Assembly: GCF_052089425.1 (NCBI RefSeq)
Contig: NZ_JBQCZW010000005.1
Location: 1-64,000 of the forward strand
Reading direction: 5' to 3'
DNA length: 64,000 nucleotides
Source: Ancrocorticia sp052089425
Lineage (GTDB): Bacteria; Actinomycetota; Actinomycetes; Actinomycetales; Actinomycetaceae
How positions within the stretch are numbered: the stretch's first letter is position 1; every line of letters starts with the position of its first letter. A program made the position numbers and the translations under genes. This document shows, in pieces, positions 26,302 to 35,101 of this stretch. Below the pieces are notes generated by a model, which did no database searches, was not told where the DNA came from, and saw only the letters and a program-made list of their open reading frames with translations.

Positions 26302-27096
26302 ATGAGGATCGCCACCTGTAACGTCAATGGCATCCGCGCCGCCGCCCGCAAGGGGATGGGCGAGTGGATTGCCGCTACCGGCGCGGATGTTCTGCTTATG
26401 CAGGAAGTGCGCGCCCCCGTAGAGATCGCGGAAGAACTGATCGGCCCCGAGTATCAGGTGTTCACACGCCCGTGCGATATTAAAGGCCGCGCAGGCGTTT
26501 CCGTGGCGGTGCGCAACGGCATCCAAGTTGACGATGTTCGCGATGGCGTGGCGGTCCCAACCTCCACAGAAGAGCCGCCCGTGGATACCGGCCGCTGGCT
26601 GGAAGTAGATATCCCTGGCCTCACGGTCATCTCCGCGTATCTGCATTCAGGGGATGCGAAGAGCGAGGAAAAGATGGCCGCCAAATACGCCCATCTGGAA
26701 CTCGTCTCCTCCCGCCTTGCCGCCCTCGCCCCCACCAACACACTGGTGGCCGGCGATTTCAACATCGTGCACACCGCGCTGGACATCACGAATTGGAAGT
26801 CCAACCACAACAAGACCTCCGGTGTGCTCGATCCAGAGATCGCCTACGTGGATCGCTGGTTGGAGCTGGGATACGTGGACGTCCAGCGCTCCCTGACGGG
26901 GGAGGATCAAGGCCCCTACACGTGGTGGTCTCAGCGCGGCAAGGCCTTTGATAACAACGTGGGCTGGAGGATCGATTACCAGATGGCAAGTCCGGACCTC
27001 GCCTCGAAGGCCACGGCCTTCCAGATCGATCGCGCACCGTCCTATGACACGCGGTGGTCTGATCACGCCCCGCTGATCGTGGATTACGAGGAGTGA
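26302..27096 (+). CDS. xthA: Exodeoxyribonuclease III / AP endonuclease
   Basis: A 264-residue DNA repair enzyme that cleaves at abasic sites and trims 3' ends. It begins MRIATCNVNGIRAA and holds MQEVRA, GDFNIVHTALD, WRIDYQM and the terminal SDHAPLIVDY, the full set of metal-binding and catalytic motifs. AGGAG stands ten bases before the ATG. A longer upstream frame overlaps folD and was not used. Confidence 0.95.
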   Translation: MRIATCNVNGIRAAARKGMGEWIAATGADVLLMQEVRAPVEIAEELIGPEYQVFTRPCDIKGRAGVSVAVRNGIQVDDVRDGVAVPTSTEEPPVDTGRWLEVDIPGLTVISAYLHSGDAKSEEKMAAKYAHLELVSSRLAALAPTNTLVAGDFNIVHTALDITNWKSNHNKTSGVLDPEIAYVDRWLELGYVDVQRSLTGEDQGPYTWWSQRGKAFDNNVGWRIDYQMASPDLASKATAFQIDRAPSYDTRWSDHAPLIVDYEE

Positions 27097-27102
27097 AGAC
27101 CC

Positions 27103-28179
27103 GTGGAAGTAGAGACAGCAGTAGACAAGGCAAAAACCTTCACCGAACGCGTCATGGATCTGCGGATCGTCCGTTCGATCATGCGCTACGGGGCCGGAAA
27201 GGGCGGCCTGCTTTCGGGTGGCATCGCCTACTCGGCGCTGTTTTCGATCGCCGCCGGTATCACGATCGCGTGGACGGCCTTCATGGCCGTCCTGGGAAAC
27301 AACACTGAGCTCAAGGATCAAGTCCTCGATGCCATAGATAACGCATTGCCGGGCATCATTGACACCGGGGACGGTAGCGGCGGAATCGTTGATCCAGATT
27401 CGCTGGTGCTTAATTCCGCGGTGAATCTTGCCTCGATCATTGCGGCCGTCGTGTTGCTGTGGACCGCCGTGTCCACGATGGGGGCCTTCGCGAAGTCCAT
27501 CCGCGCGATGTTTGGCATCCAGAAAGCCAAGGAAAACCCCGTTTTTCTCAACCTGCGCAACCTCGCAGGATACGTGGTTCTTGCGGTGGGGATCGCTGCC
27601 TCATCCGTGATTTCCACCGCGGCCGGCTCGCTCAGTTCCACCATCCTCGATTGGATCGGCATTGAGGGTGCCATAGCCCGCGGCTTCATACGCGGCGGTT
27701 CCATCCTGGTATCGGTTGGAGTGGACTGCCTGATTATCGCGTTCCTTATCCGCGTCATGTCCGGCGTACGCCCGCCACGCAGGGACCTGTGGATTGGCAG
27801 CCTGATGGGTGGCGTGGCCATGTCCGCGATCCGGCTGCTCGGCACCACCGTTGTGGGATCGGTGGGCGATAATGCACTTCTAGCCTCGGTTGCCGCCATC
27901 GCTACCCTGCTCCTGTGGCTCAACCTGTGCGCCCGTGTGGTGCTCATCGTGGCCGCGTACATGGCGAACCCGCCACGTCCGGAGAAGATCACCTCCCCGG
28001 ATGAGCTCCATTTCAAGGAGACCCCCAACTTTGTGACGGAGTCAGAACCGAGCACACTCGATTGGAACTACAACCCGGTGACTGGGGACATCATGGTGCA
28101 ACCGCCCGAGGTGTCCGAGCCGAGTCCTTCCGGAGTTGTCGCTTCCACGGTTGATTACCAGCCAAGCCAAGGAGAGTAA
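27103..28179 (+). CDS. YihY/BrkB-family inner membrane protein
   Basis: A 358-residue membrane protein with about six helices and the GGIAYSALFSIAAGITIAW start typical of the YihY (formerly ribonuclease BN) family. Its function is unknown in general. The C-terminal 70 residues are polar and cytoplasmic. It has a GTG start seven bases after xthA, and its stop overlaps the ATG of manC. The operon position offers no clear functional hint. Confidence 0.85.
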   Translation: MEVETAVDKAKTFTERVMDLRIVRSIMRYGAGKGGLLSGGIAYSALFSIAAGITIAWTAFMAVLGNNTELKDQVLDAIDNALPGIIDTGDGSGGIVDPDSLVLNSAVNLASIIAAVVLLWTAVSTMGAFAKSIRAMFGIQKAKENPVFLNLRNLAGYVVLAVGIAASSVISTAAGSLSSTILDWIGIEGAIARGFIRGGSILVSVGVDCLIIAFLIRVMSGVRPPRRDLWIGSLMGGVAMSAIRLLGTTVVGSVGDNALLASVAAIATLLLWLNLCARVVLIVAAYMANPPRPEKITSPDELHFKETPNFVTESEPSTLDWNYNPVTGDIMVQPPEVSEPSPSGVVASTVDYQPSQGE

Positions 28180-29270
28180 TGGACTTCTATCCGATCATTC
28201 CGGCCGGCGGGGTGGGTTCACGCCTGTGGCCGCTGTCTCGGCAGAAACGGCCGAAGTTCCTCACCGATTTGACGGGCAGCGGGCGATCGCTGCTCCAGAT
28301 GACGGTGGATCGGCTGGCCCCGCTTTCCCGCAACATGGTGATCGTGACGGGCAGTGCACACGTAGTTGGCGTGCGCGAGCAGGTGGGGCAAGCTGACGTC
28401 GTCGTCGAACCAAAAATGCGCGGAACGATGGCTGCGATCGGACTGGCCGCGGCGATAATCGAACACCGTCACGGAGATGCGATCGTTGGTTCGTTCGCGG
28501 CGGACCACCTCATTGCGGACGAGGAAGCGTTCGCTGGCGCGGTTTCACACGCCATCGAGGCGGCCCAGGCCGGGTATGTGGTGACGATCGGGATTTCACC
28601 GGATAGTCCCTCCACCGCGTACGGATATATTCGGGCCGGGAAGAATGTGATGACGACGCCGGAGCCCTCCGCCCGTAGTACCGGTGCGTTTTTGGCGCGA
28701 GAGTTTGTGGAAAAGCCGGATGCGGCAACGGCTGAACGTTACGTGCAAACCGGTGAATACTTCTGGAACGCCGGAATGTTCATCGCGAAGGCGTCTGTAC
28801 TTCTGGACTCGCTGCAGCGATTCCACCCCGAAATTGCCGAGCCGCTTCGCGCCCTTGCCCGCAGCTGGGACGGCCCACAACGCGAGGAGGCGATCGAACA
28901 ATATTGGGAGCCGCTGCCCACCCAGGTTATTGATCGGGCGATCGCAGAACCGTTGGCGGAGGCTGGGGGAGTTGCCGTGGTGCCGTGCGCCATGGGCTGG
29001 TCTGATGTGGGCGATTATGCCTCGCTGGCCGATGTTGTTGCGGGTCCGGGACACGCGGCACCCGGCGGGGTTAGGAAACCCACCGTGATCTTGGACTCAC
29101 CTGATTCACTGATCTACACCTCGTCAAAGCCTGTTGTAGTGGTTGGGGTTCCCGAGGCCGTTGTGGTGGAAATGGATGACGTTATTCTGGTGACCCAGAA
29201 ATCGGCGTCACAGAAGGTAAAAGATGTTCTTGATACCCTCGGCTCCTCGGGGCTTGATGACCTGCGGTGA
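28179..29270 (+). CDS. manC: Mannose-1-phosphate guanylyltransferase
   Basis: A 363-residue nucleotidyltransferase making GDP-mannose for glycan and mannosylated lipid synthesis. The signature PAGGVGSRLWPLSRQKRPK opens the protein, with FVEKPDAATAERY and WNAGMF further on. It lacks the isomerase domain of bifunctional ManC-PMI proteins. The C-terminal half is the left-handed helix region. It overlaps the stop of the membrane gene by one base (TAATG). Confidence 0.92.
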   Translation: MDFYPIIPAGGVGSRLWPLSRQKRPKFLTDLTGSGRSLLQMTVDRLAPLSRNMVIVTGSAHVVGVREQVGQADVVVEPKMRGTMAAIGLAAAIIEHRHGDAIVGSFAADHLIADEEAFAGAVSHAIEAAQAGYVVTIGISPDSPSTAYGYIRAGKNVMTTPEPSARSTGAFLAREFVEKPDAATAERYVQTGEYFWNAGMFIAKASVLLDSLQRFHPEIAEPLRALARSWDGPQREEAIEQYWEPLPTQVIDRAIAEPLAEAGGVAVVPCAMGWSDVGDYASLADVVAGPGHAAPGGVRKPTVILDSPDSLIYTSSKPVVVVGVPEAVVVEMDDVILVTQKSASQKVKDVLDTLGSSGLDDLR

Positions 29271-29310
29271 ACGAACATGTTACGGCCCTGTTTCGCATCC
29301 GAATCAACGC

Positions 29311-29316
29311 TATAAT
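29311..29316 (+). promoter_or_regulatory. -10 element upstream of the nucleoside uptake operon
   Basis: A perfect TATAAT lies 125 bases before the lipoprotein start, with only a weak -35 (TGTTTC-like) 16 bases further up. It would give a leader of about 120 bases that begins just before the hairpin at 29331. Confidence 0.55.
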
Positions 29317-29330
29317 GATCTACCGATTTT

Positions 29331-29375
29331 CCTTAGGGCGAGATTCCCTTTTGGCTTAAAAAACTTCGCCTAGGG
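29331..29375 (+). promoter_or_regulatory. Leader hairpin before the BMP lipoprotein gene
   Basis: CCTTAGGGCGAG can pair with CTTCGCCTAGGG, 11 pairs with one bulge, around an AT-rich 21-base loop. It lies shortly downstream of the TATAAT, in the 5' leader. It matches no riboswitch class I know; a regulatory or stabilising role is possible. Confidence 0.4.
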
Positions 29376-29441
29376 CTTTAGACTAAGAATGTCTGGTGCC
29401 AGCTCAGTGGCACTACGGGCTCACATTTACAGGAGATACGC

Positions 29442-30530
29442 GTGAATTATAAGAAGTTTGCAGCTGCCATTGGGGTAGCAGCTCTGGCTCTCAGCGCTTG
29501 CGGAGGCGACGGCGAAGATACCGAAGGCTCCAACGGATCCACCAATCCACCAGCAGAATCGGTCGATTACCTCGCCTGCATCGTGTCCGATGCTGGCGGC
29601 TGGGATGATAAGTCCTTTAACCAGTCCGCAAAGGAAGGCCTAGATCGCGCAGAAAACGATCTGGGCGTTCAGGTCAAAACCGCCGAATCCAAGGATTCTT
29701 CTGACTTCGCAGATAATGTTCAGGCCATGGTCACCGCTGAATGTGATCTGACGATTGGCGTTGGCTTCATGCTCGAAGAGTCCGTCGGGGGTGCAGCAAC
29801 AGAGAACGAAAACTTAAACTTCGCGCTTGTTGACGCAACGTTCGAAGACGCAACGGGCAATGAGCGAGCTCTCGTGTTCAACACGCAGGAGGCCGCTTAC
29901 CTGGCTGGCTATGCTGCCGCAGCGATGACGGAAACGGGCAAGGTTGCCACCTTCGGCGGCGTCCCGATCCCATCGGTCACCATCTTCATGGACGGTTACG
30001 TTGATGGCGTTGCCAAGTACAACGAAGATAACGATGCTTCCGTTGAGGTTATTGGCTGGGACAAGGAAAACCAGTCCGGCCAGTTCACCAACGATTTCGA
30101 TGATCAGGCCAAGGGCACGCAGGTTGCTCAGCAGCTGATCCAGCAGGGTGCGGACATCATCATGCCCGTGGCCGGCCCCGTGGGCTTGGGCGCTGCAGCT
30201 GCGGCACAGGCCGATGGCTCCACCTACATCATCGGCGTGGATTCGGATTGGTACGAATCAGCCGCTGAGTACAAGGACATCGTCATCACCTCCGTGCAAA
30301 AGGACATCTCCAACGCTGTGTTCGATACGATCGAGACTGGCGTGAACGATGAGTGGGATGGCTCTAACTACGTTGGCACGCTGGAGAATGACGGCGTTGG
30401 CCTCGCTCCCTTCCACGATTTCGAAGATCAGATGCCTGAGGGTCTGGCAGATGAACTCGAGCAGCTCAAGCAGGACATCATCGACGGAACGATCGTTGTT
30501 GAGTCCGAGGGTGCGTTCGCAACTGAATAA
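29442..30530 (+). CDS. BMP-family nucleoside-binding lipoprotein (PnrA-like)
   Basis: A 362-residue substrate-binding lipoprotein. The signal peptide ends in the lipobox LALSAC with C20. A BMP domain follows (YLACIVSDAGGWDDKSFNQSA, then AGYAAAAMTETGKVATFGG). In Treponema PnrA and homologues this family binds purine or pyrimidine nucleosides. It feeds the ATPase and two permeases downstream, and the operon continues into nucleoside catabolism, which strongly supports a nucleoside substrate. A strong hairpin after the stop probably keeps this gene's transcript in excess of the membrane components. Confidence 0.92.
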   Translation: MNYKKFAAAIGVAALALSACGGDGEDTEGSNGSTNPPAESVDYLACIVSDAGGWDDKSFNQSAKEGLDRAENDLGVQVKTAESKDSSDFADNVQAMVTAECDLTIGVGFMLEESVGGAATENENLNFALVDATFEDATGNERALVFNTQEAAYLAGYAAAAMTETGKVATFGGVPIPSVTIFMDGYVDGVAKYNEDNDASVEVIGWDKENQSGQFTNDFDDQAKGTQVAQQLIQQGADIIMPVAGPVGLGAAAAAQADGSTYIIGVDSDWYESAAEYKDIVITSVQKDISNAVFDTIETGVNDEWDGSNYVGTLENDGVGLAPFHDFEDQMPEGLADELEQLKQDIIDGTIVVESEGAFATE

Positions 30531-30540
30531 GACAATATAA

Positions 30541-30580
30541 GACAGTCCGGACGGCCACGAACGTGGCCGTCCGGACTGTC
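30541..30580 (+). terminator. Perfect 18-bp hairpin between lipoprotein and ATPase genes
   Basis: 30541-30558 pairs exactly with 30563-30580 around a GAAC loop. No T-run follows. It is likely a partial terminator or mRNA stabiliser, giving more binding protein than transporter. Confidence 0.8.
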
Positions 30581-30641
30581 GTACTTGGCAGGTTTCCATC
30601 TGTCTATCCGGGGGATGGGAAACAACGAAAGGCAGGCTGTA

Positions 30642-32195
30642 GTGCAGCTGGAGCTTAAGGGAATCACCAAGAAGTTTGGTTCCCTCGTTGCCAACGACCA
30701 CATTGATCTTGTAGTGGAGCCTGGGGAGATCCGGGCATTACTCGGGGAAAATGGCGCTGGCAAATCAACACTCATGAACGTCTTGTACGGCATTTACGAT
30801 GCCGATGAAGGCGACATCCTACTGGATGGCCAGCCCGTGAAGTTTTCTTCCGCCGGGGATGCTGTGGCTGCAGGCATTGGCATGGTGCATCAGCACTTCA
30901 TGCTTGTTCCTGTGTTCACGGTTTCTGAATCCGTGGCGCTTGGGTATGAGCCAACGAAGGCCCTCGGCCTCCTTGATATCAAGAAGGCGCGCACGCATGT
31001 GCGCGAAGTATCCGAGCGGTTCGGTTTTGATATCGATCCTCAGGCGCTGATTGGCGATCTTCCCGTTGGACTCCAACAAAAGGTAGAAATCGTCAAGGCG
31101 CTTTCACGTGATGCCTCCGTCCTGGTTCTTGACGAGCCAACTGCGGTTCTCACCCCGCAGGAAACCGACGAGTTGATGACCATCATGCGTCAGCTGGCCG
31201 ATGAGGGAACCTCCATCATCTTCATTACGCACAAGCTGCGCGAGGTACGCGCGGTGGCGGATAAGATCACCGTGATTCGCCGCGGCAAAGTTGTGGGCGA
31301 AGCATCCCCGGAGGCCTCCCCTGAAGAACTGGCCACCATGATGGTGGGCCGTCCCGTGCTGCTGCGCGTGGACAAGGGGCCGGCCAACCCTCAGGGTCCC
31401 GGATTGGAGATCAATGGGGTGTCCCTGCTGGCGAGCAACGGGACCATGGTGCTTGACCATCTGAATCTCACCGTAGAAAAGGGCGAAATTGTTGCCATTG
31501 CGGGTGTTCAAGGCAACGGCCAGTCCGAACTTGCTGATGTTATCTTGGGAATTACTACGCCCAACGAGGGCAGCATTGTTCTGGACGGGGCGGACCTCAC
31601 CCACGAGAACGTGCGCCATCGGCTCAATAGCGGAATCGGATTCATCCCGGAGGATCGCTCCACCGAGGGAATGATCGCCGGATTCTCCATCGCTGAGAAC
31701 CTTGTGCTGGATCAGTACAAGAAGGCTCCGTTTGCCAAGGGGCCGGCCATGAGGCCGGACGCCGTAGCAGAAAACGCCGAAGATCGAGTCAAGGAATTCG
31801 ATATCCGCGTGGGCAAGGCAAGCGATGCCATTTCCACCCTCTCGGGTGGAAATCAGCAGAAGGTTGTTGTGGCCCGTGAGCTGTCTCAGGATCTGAGCTT
31901 ACTCATGGCCAACCAGCCGACGCGCGGCGTTGACGTTGGATCCGTGGAGTTCATCCACCAACGGATCGTGGAAGCACGCGATAACGGGGCGCCCGTCATT
32001 GTGGTGTCCTCCGAACTCGATGAAGTTGTGGGATTGGCTGACAGGATCGCCGTCATGTATCGCGGTGGCATCATCGGCGTGGTTCCGGCGGATACCTCCC
32101 GCGCGGTACTCGGCCTCATGATGGCCGGGGTCCCATACGAAGAAGCAATTGCCGGGGGATACGTCCATGGAACACGAGGAGGTTTTGAAGGATGA
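30642..32195 (+). CDS. Nucleoside ABC transporter ATPase, two-domain
   Basis: A 517-residue protein with two fused ATPase halves, as in RbsA and the BMP-linked transporters. The first half has Walker A GENGAGKST and Walker B VLVLDEPTAVLTP. The second half lacks a normal Walker B aspartate-glutamate (LLMANQPTRGVDVG) but keeps signature LSGGNQQK. I chose the GTG at 30642 (VQLELKGITKKFG), which matches family starts and has AAAGG upstream; an ATG at 30615 is possible. The stop overlaps the first permease gene (ATGA). Confidence 0.88.
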   Translation: MQLELKGITKKFGSLVANDHIDLVVEPGEIRALLGENGAGKSTLMNVLYGIYDADEGDILLDGQPVKFSSAGDAVAAGIGMVHQHFMLVPVFTVSESVALGYEPTKALGLLDIKKARTHVREVSERFGFDIDPQALIGDLPVGLQQKVEIVKALSRDASVLVLDEPTAVLTPQETDELMTIMRQLADEGTSIIFITHKLREVRAVADKITVIRRGKVVGEASPEASPEELATMMVGRPVLLRVDKGPANPQGPGLEINGVSLLASNGTMVLDHLNLTVEKGEIVAIAGVQGNGQSELADVILGITTPNEGSIVLDGADLTHENVRHRLNSGIGFIPEDRSTEGMIAGFSIAENLVLDQYKKAPFAKGPAMRPDAVAENAEDRVKEFDIRVGKASDAISTLSGGNQQKVVVARELSQDLSLLMANQPTRGVDVGSVEFIHQRIVEARDNGAPVIVVSSELDEVVGLADRIAVMYRGGIIGVVPADTSRAVLGLMMAGVPYEEAIAGGYVHGTRGGFEG

Positions 32196-33373
32196 GTGAA
32201 AAAACCACTCCTAAGCCGCCACGCGCTTCATTCGGGCAGTGGATCAAGGCGGTGTGGCACGTCGGGCTGCGCTCCAACTGGTTGGTGTACGTTCTTGCCG
32301 TGGTTATTGCATTGCTGGTTGGGGCGGTGTTGATTGTGATCGCCGGCGCGAACGTGGGCGAAGCGTATTCCGCGATGTTCCGTGGCGCCATCTTCAACTA
32401 TCAGGCACGAAGCACGGCCGGAATGTTCGCGCCCTTAACCGCCACGATTCTGGCGGCCTCGCCGCTCATCATCGCCGGGCTGGGTTTGGCGCTGGGATTC
32501 CGCGCTGGCCTGTTCAACATTGGTGGAAACGGGCAGATCATGATGGGGGCGATTGCCGCTGCCTACTTCGGCTTCACGTTCACCATGCCGCCGGTTATTC
32601 ACATGCTCGTGTGCATCGTGGCGGCTATCTTGGCCGGGGCAATCTACGCTGGAATTGTGGGCGTGCTGAAGGCGCGCACCGGTGCCAGTGAGGTCATTTT
32701 GACCATCATGTTCAACTCGATTGCGCTGTTGTTTCTGCGCCATCTCCTCACCCTCAAGACGTTCCAGCAGGAGGGTTCCGCGAACCCCCGTACGGATACC
32801 ATTGAGGACAATGCTCAGCTGCCTGACCTGCTGCCCAGCCCGTTCCAACTGAACCTAGGCATCGTGATCGCTATCTTGGCCGCCATCTTCGTGTGGTGGT
32901 ACCTGGAGCGTTCCACGTGGGGCTTCGAGCTGCGCGCCGTGGGTGCCAACCCAGATGCGGCCCGCACCGCAGGTATGAACATCGGTAAGGTCACGGCCAT
33001 CACCATGGCACTGTCTGGTGCACTCACCGGATTGGCTGGCGGCGTCCAGCTCACAGGGACCATCAAATATCTTGATGCCGGCATTGCCGGATCTCTCGGC
33101 TTCGATGCCATTACAGTTGCTTTGCTTGGCCGGAACTCGCCGATTGGCACGGTGTTTGCCGGTCTGCTGTTCGGAGCTTTCAAGGCTGGCGGGCGCATCA
33201 TGCAAGTTGATGCGAGCGTGCCGATCGATATGGTTCTTATCCTGCAGTCCGTTATTGTGCTCCTCATTGCTGCGCCGCCGTTTGTGCGATGGCTCTTCCA
33301 CTTGCCCAAGCGCGAGCACATGACAATCCGCAAGTACCTGACTCTTCAGGCGGAGAAGGAGGTGGCGGCATGA
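32192..33373 (+). CDS. Nucleoside ABC transporter permease 1
   Basis: A 393-residue permease of the branched-chain/BMP group with about nine to ten helices. It carries GFRAGLFNIGGNGQIMMGA and the cytoplasmic coupling region RAVGANPDAARTAGMNI, both typical of YufP-like nucleoside permeases. It pairs with the next gene. Both junctions are 4-base ATGA overlaps. Confidence 0.9.
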   Translation: MSEKTTPKPPRASFGQWIKAVWHVGLRSNWLVYVLAVVIALLVGAVLIVIAGANVGEAYSAMFRGAIFNYQARSTAGMFAPLTATILAASPLIIAGLGLALGFRAGLFNIGGNGQIMMGAIAAAYFGFTFTMPPVIHMLVCIVAAILAGAIYAGIVGVLKARTGASEVILTIMFNSIALLFLRHLLTLKTFQQEGSANPRTDTIEDNAQLPDLLPSPFQLNLGIVIAILAAIFVWWYLERSTWGFELRAVGANPDAARTAGMNIGKVTAITMALSGALTGLAGGVQLTGTIKYLDAGIAGSLGFDAITVALLGRNSPIGTVFAGLLFGAFKAGGRIMQVDASVPIDMVLILQSVIVLLIAAPPFVRWLFHLPKREHMTIRKYLTLQAEKEVAA

Positions 33374-34668
33374 GCGTCAAGACTCCATCAATGGGTGTGA
33401 CCCTATCCGAAAACGCGACCGACGTTACTGCCAAGATGAGCTGGAAGATGCCCATCACCTACTGCGTAGCAACGCTTATTTCCGTAGCCTTTGCCCTGAG
33501 CTCGCAGGGCGAAGCCGTGTTCCGGTGGAAGCTGAATCGTAACGATCGCTTCGAGCTGCCGGACTGGACAGTGGATTCGGCGCTCTTGTGCTGGGTTGCC
33601 GCCGTCATCTGTGCGATCATCTTCGTGTATTCGGTGGTGCGCACGCTGGCCCGGAAGAAGGCGGGCGTGATCCCGGCCATTGTTGCGGGAGTTTCCGTTG
33701 TGTTGGCTCTGCTGGCATGGACCGGCGGCGGATCGGCCGGCTTCGTGACCATCACGGCCACGCTGGCCTCCGCGCTGGCGCTTTCTACTCCGCTCATTTT
33801 CGGATCGCTTTCCGGTGTGGTGGCTGAACGTGTGGGTATCGTCAACATCTCCATCGAGGGGCAATTACTCACAGGCGCCTTCGCAGGCGTTGTGGTTGCC
33901 TCCGCATCCGGTTCCGTGTGGGCTGGGCTGATTGCGGCGCCGATTGCCGGTGCTCTCATGGGAGCGTTGCTTGCCCTGTTTGCCGTGCAATACAACGTGG
34001 ATCAGATCATCGTTGGTGTGGTTCTCAACGTGTTCGCGCTGGGCCTGACCACATTCTTCTTCTCCTCGGTGCTGTCGGACAAGCCGGAGTTGAATTCCTC
34101 GGCAATGAACCTGCAGAACATTTCGATCCCGCTTCTTGCGGATATCCCGATCATTGGGCCCGTGTTCTTTAACCAGACGATCCTCACCTACGTGATGTAC
34201 GTGGTGATCATCGTTCTGACCATCTTCCTGTTCCGTTCGCGGTGGGGCCTGCGCATGCGCGCATGTGGCGAGCACCCGCACGCCGCCGCTTCCGTTGGCA
34301 TTAACGTTCGCCGCACCCGCGTGCTCAACACGATGCTCTCTGGAGCACTGGCCGGACTTGGTGGTGCCTACTTCACGATCGGTGCAAGCATCGGGCATTC
34401 GTTCAACAACAACATGTCCGCCGGTAACGGCTACATTGCTCTTGCTGCGATGATCCTCGGTAAGTGGCATCCGCTCGGGGCCGTAGGTGCGGCGCTCATG
34501 TTCGGTTTCGCGAATGCGGTGGCGATCCTCCTGCCAAGCCTGAACCTCAATGCCCCCTCCAACCTCATCAACATGATTCCCTATCTGGTAACCGTGTTTG
34601 CTGTGGCAGGCTTCGTTGGCAAGTCCCGGCCGCCGGCATCAGAGAACACCCCGTACGTGAAGGCGTGA
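33370..34668 (+). CDS. Nucleoside ABC transporter permease 2
   Basis: A 432-residue permease of the YufQ type with about ten helices. It shows ERVGIVNISIEGQLLTGA and the coupling segment RACGEHPHAAASVGINV. Its N-terminal 110 residues carry two or three extra helices compared with minimal family members. I set the start at MSVKTPS, whose ATG overlaps the preceding stop. Cytidine deaminase begins seven bases after it. Confidence 0.9.
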   Translation: MSVKTPSMGVTLSENATDVTAKMSWKMPITYCVATLISVAFALSSQGEAVFRWKLNRNDRFELPDWTVDSALLCWVAAVICAIIFVYSVVRTLARKKAGVIPAIVAGVSVVLALLAWTGGGSAGFVTITATLASALALSTPLIFGSLSGVVAERVGIVNISIEGQLLTGAFAGVVVASASGSVWAGLIAAPIAGALMGALLALFAVQYNVDQIIVGVVLNVFALGLTTFFFSSVLSDKPELNSSAMNLQNISIPLLADIPIIGPVFFNQTILTYVMYVVIIVLTIFLFRSRWGLRMRACGEHPHAAASVGINVRRTRVLNTMLSGALAGLGGAYFTIGASIGHSFNNNMSAGNGYIALAAMILGKWHPLGAVGAALMFGFANAVAILLPSLNLNAPSNLINMIPYLVTVFAVAGFVGKSRPPASENTPYVKA

Positions 34669-34675
34669 GCGCCCT

Positions 34676-35101
34676 ATGAATATCGAATGGGAACGGCTCC
34701 ATGCCGAAGCGGTAGCCGCGATGGCTCACGCCTACGTCCCGTATTCGGGCTACCCGGTTGGAGCCGCTGGCCTAGCCAGTGATGGCACGATCTATTCGGG
34801 CTGCAACGTGGAAAACTCTGCCTATGGCGTGGCGCTGTGTGCCGAATGCGGGATGATCAGCGATTTCGTCAAGGGCGGGGGCACACACCTCGTGGCCTTC
34901 GCCGCCGTGAACGGCAACGAAGATCCGGTTGTGCCCTGTGGGCGTTGCCGCCAGCTGCTGTTTGAACATGGAGGGCATGAGCTCCAAGTGGCGATGCCCG
35001 GTGGCATCATGCCCATGAGCTCGGTCCTCCCAGATGGATTCGGCCCGCAGGACCTCCTGAAGGTCCCAACAGCCACATTCAAGGAAGTGACTCATGATTG
35101 A
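34676..35101 (+). CDS. cdd: Cytidine deaminase
   Basis: A 141-residue zinc enzyme converting (deoxy)cytidine to (deoxy)uridine. CNVENSAYGVALCAE contains the proton-shuttle glutamate and one zinc cysteine, and PCGRCRQLL supplies the other two. It sits directly behind the nucleoside permeases and overlaps deoA by 8 bases, so imported cytidine can pass to the phosphorylase step. Confidence 0.95.
   Translation: MNIEWERLHAEAVAAMAHAYVPYSGYPVGAAGLASDGTIYSGCNVENSAYGVALCAECGMISDFVKGGGTHLVAFAAVNGNEDPVVPCGRCRQLLFEHGGHELQVAMPGGIMPMSSVLPDGFGPQDLLKVPTATFKEVTHD

Noticed and set aside
28396..28407. CGTCGTCG tract as another CGACGACG-family element
   Set aside because: It lies inside manC and encodes valines there. 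It lacks the flanking consensus.
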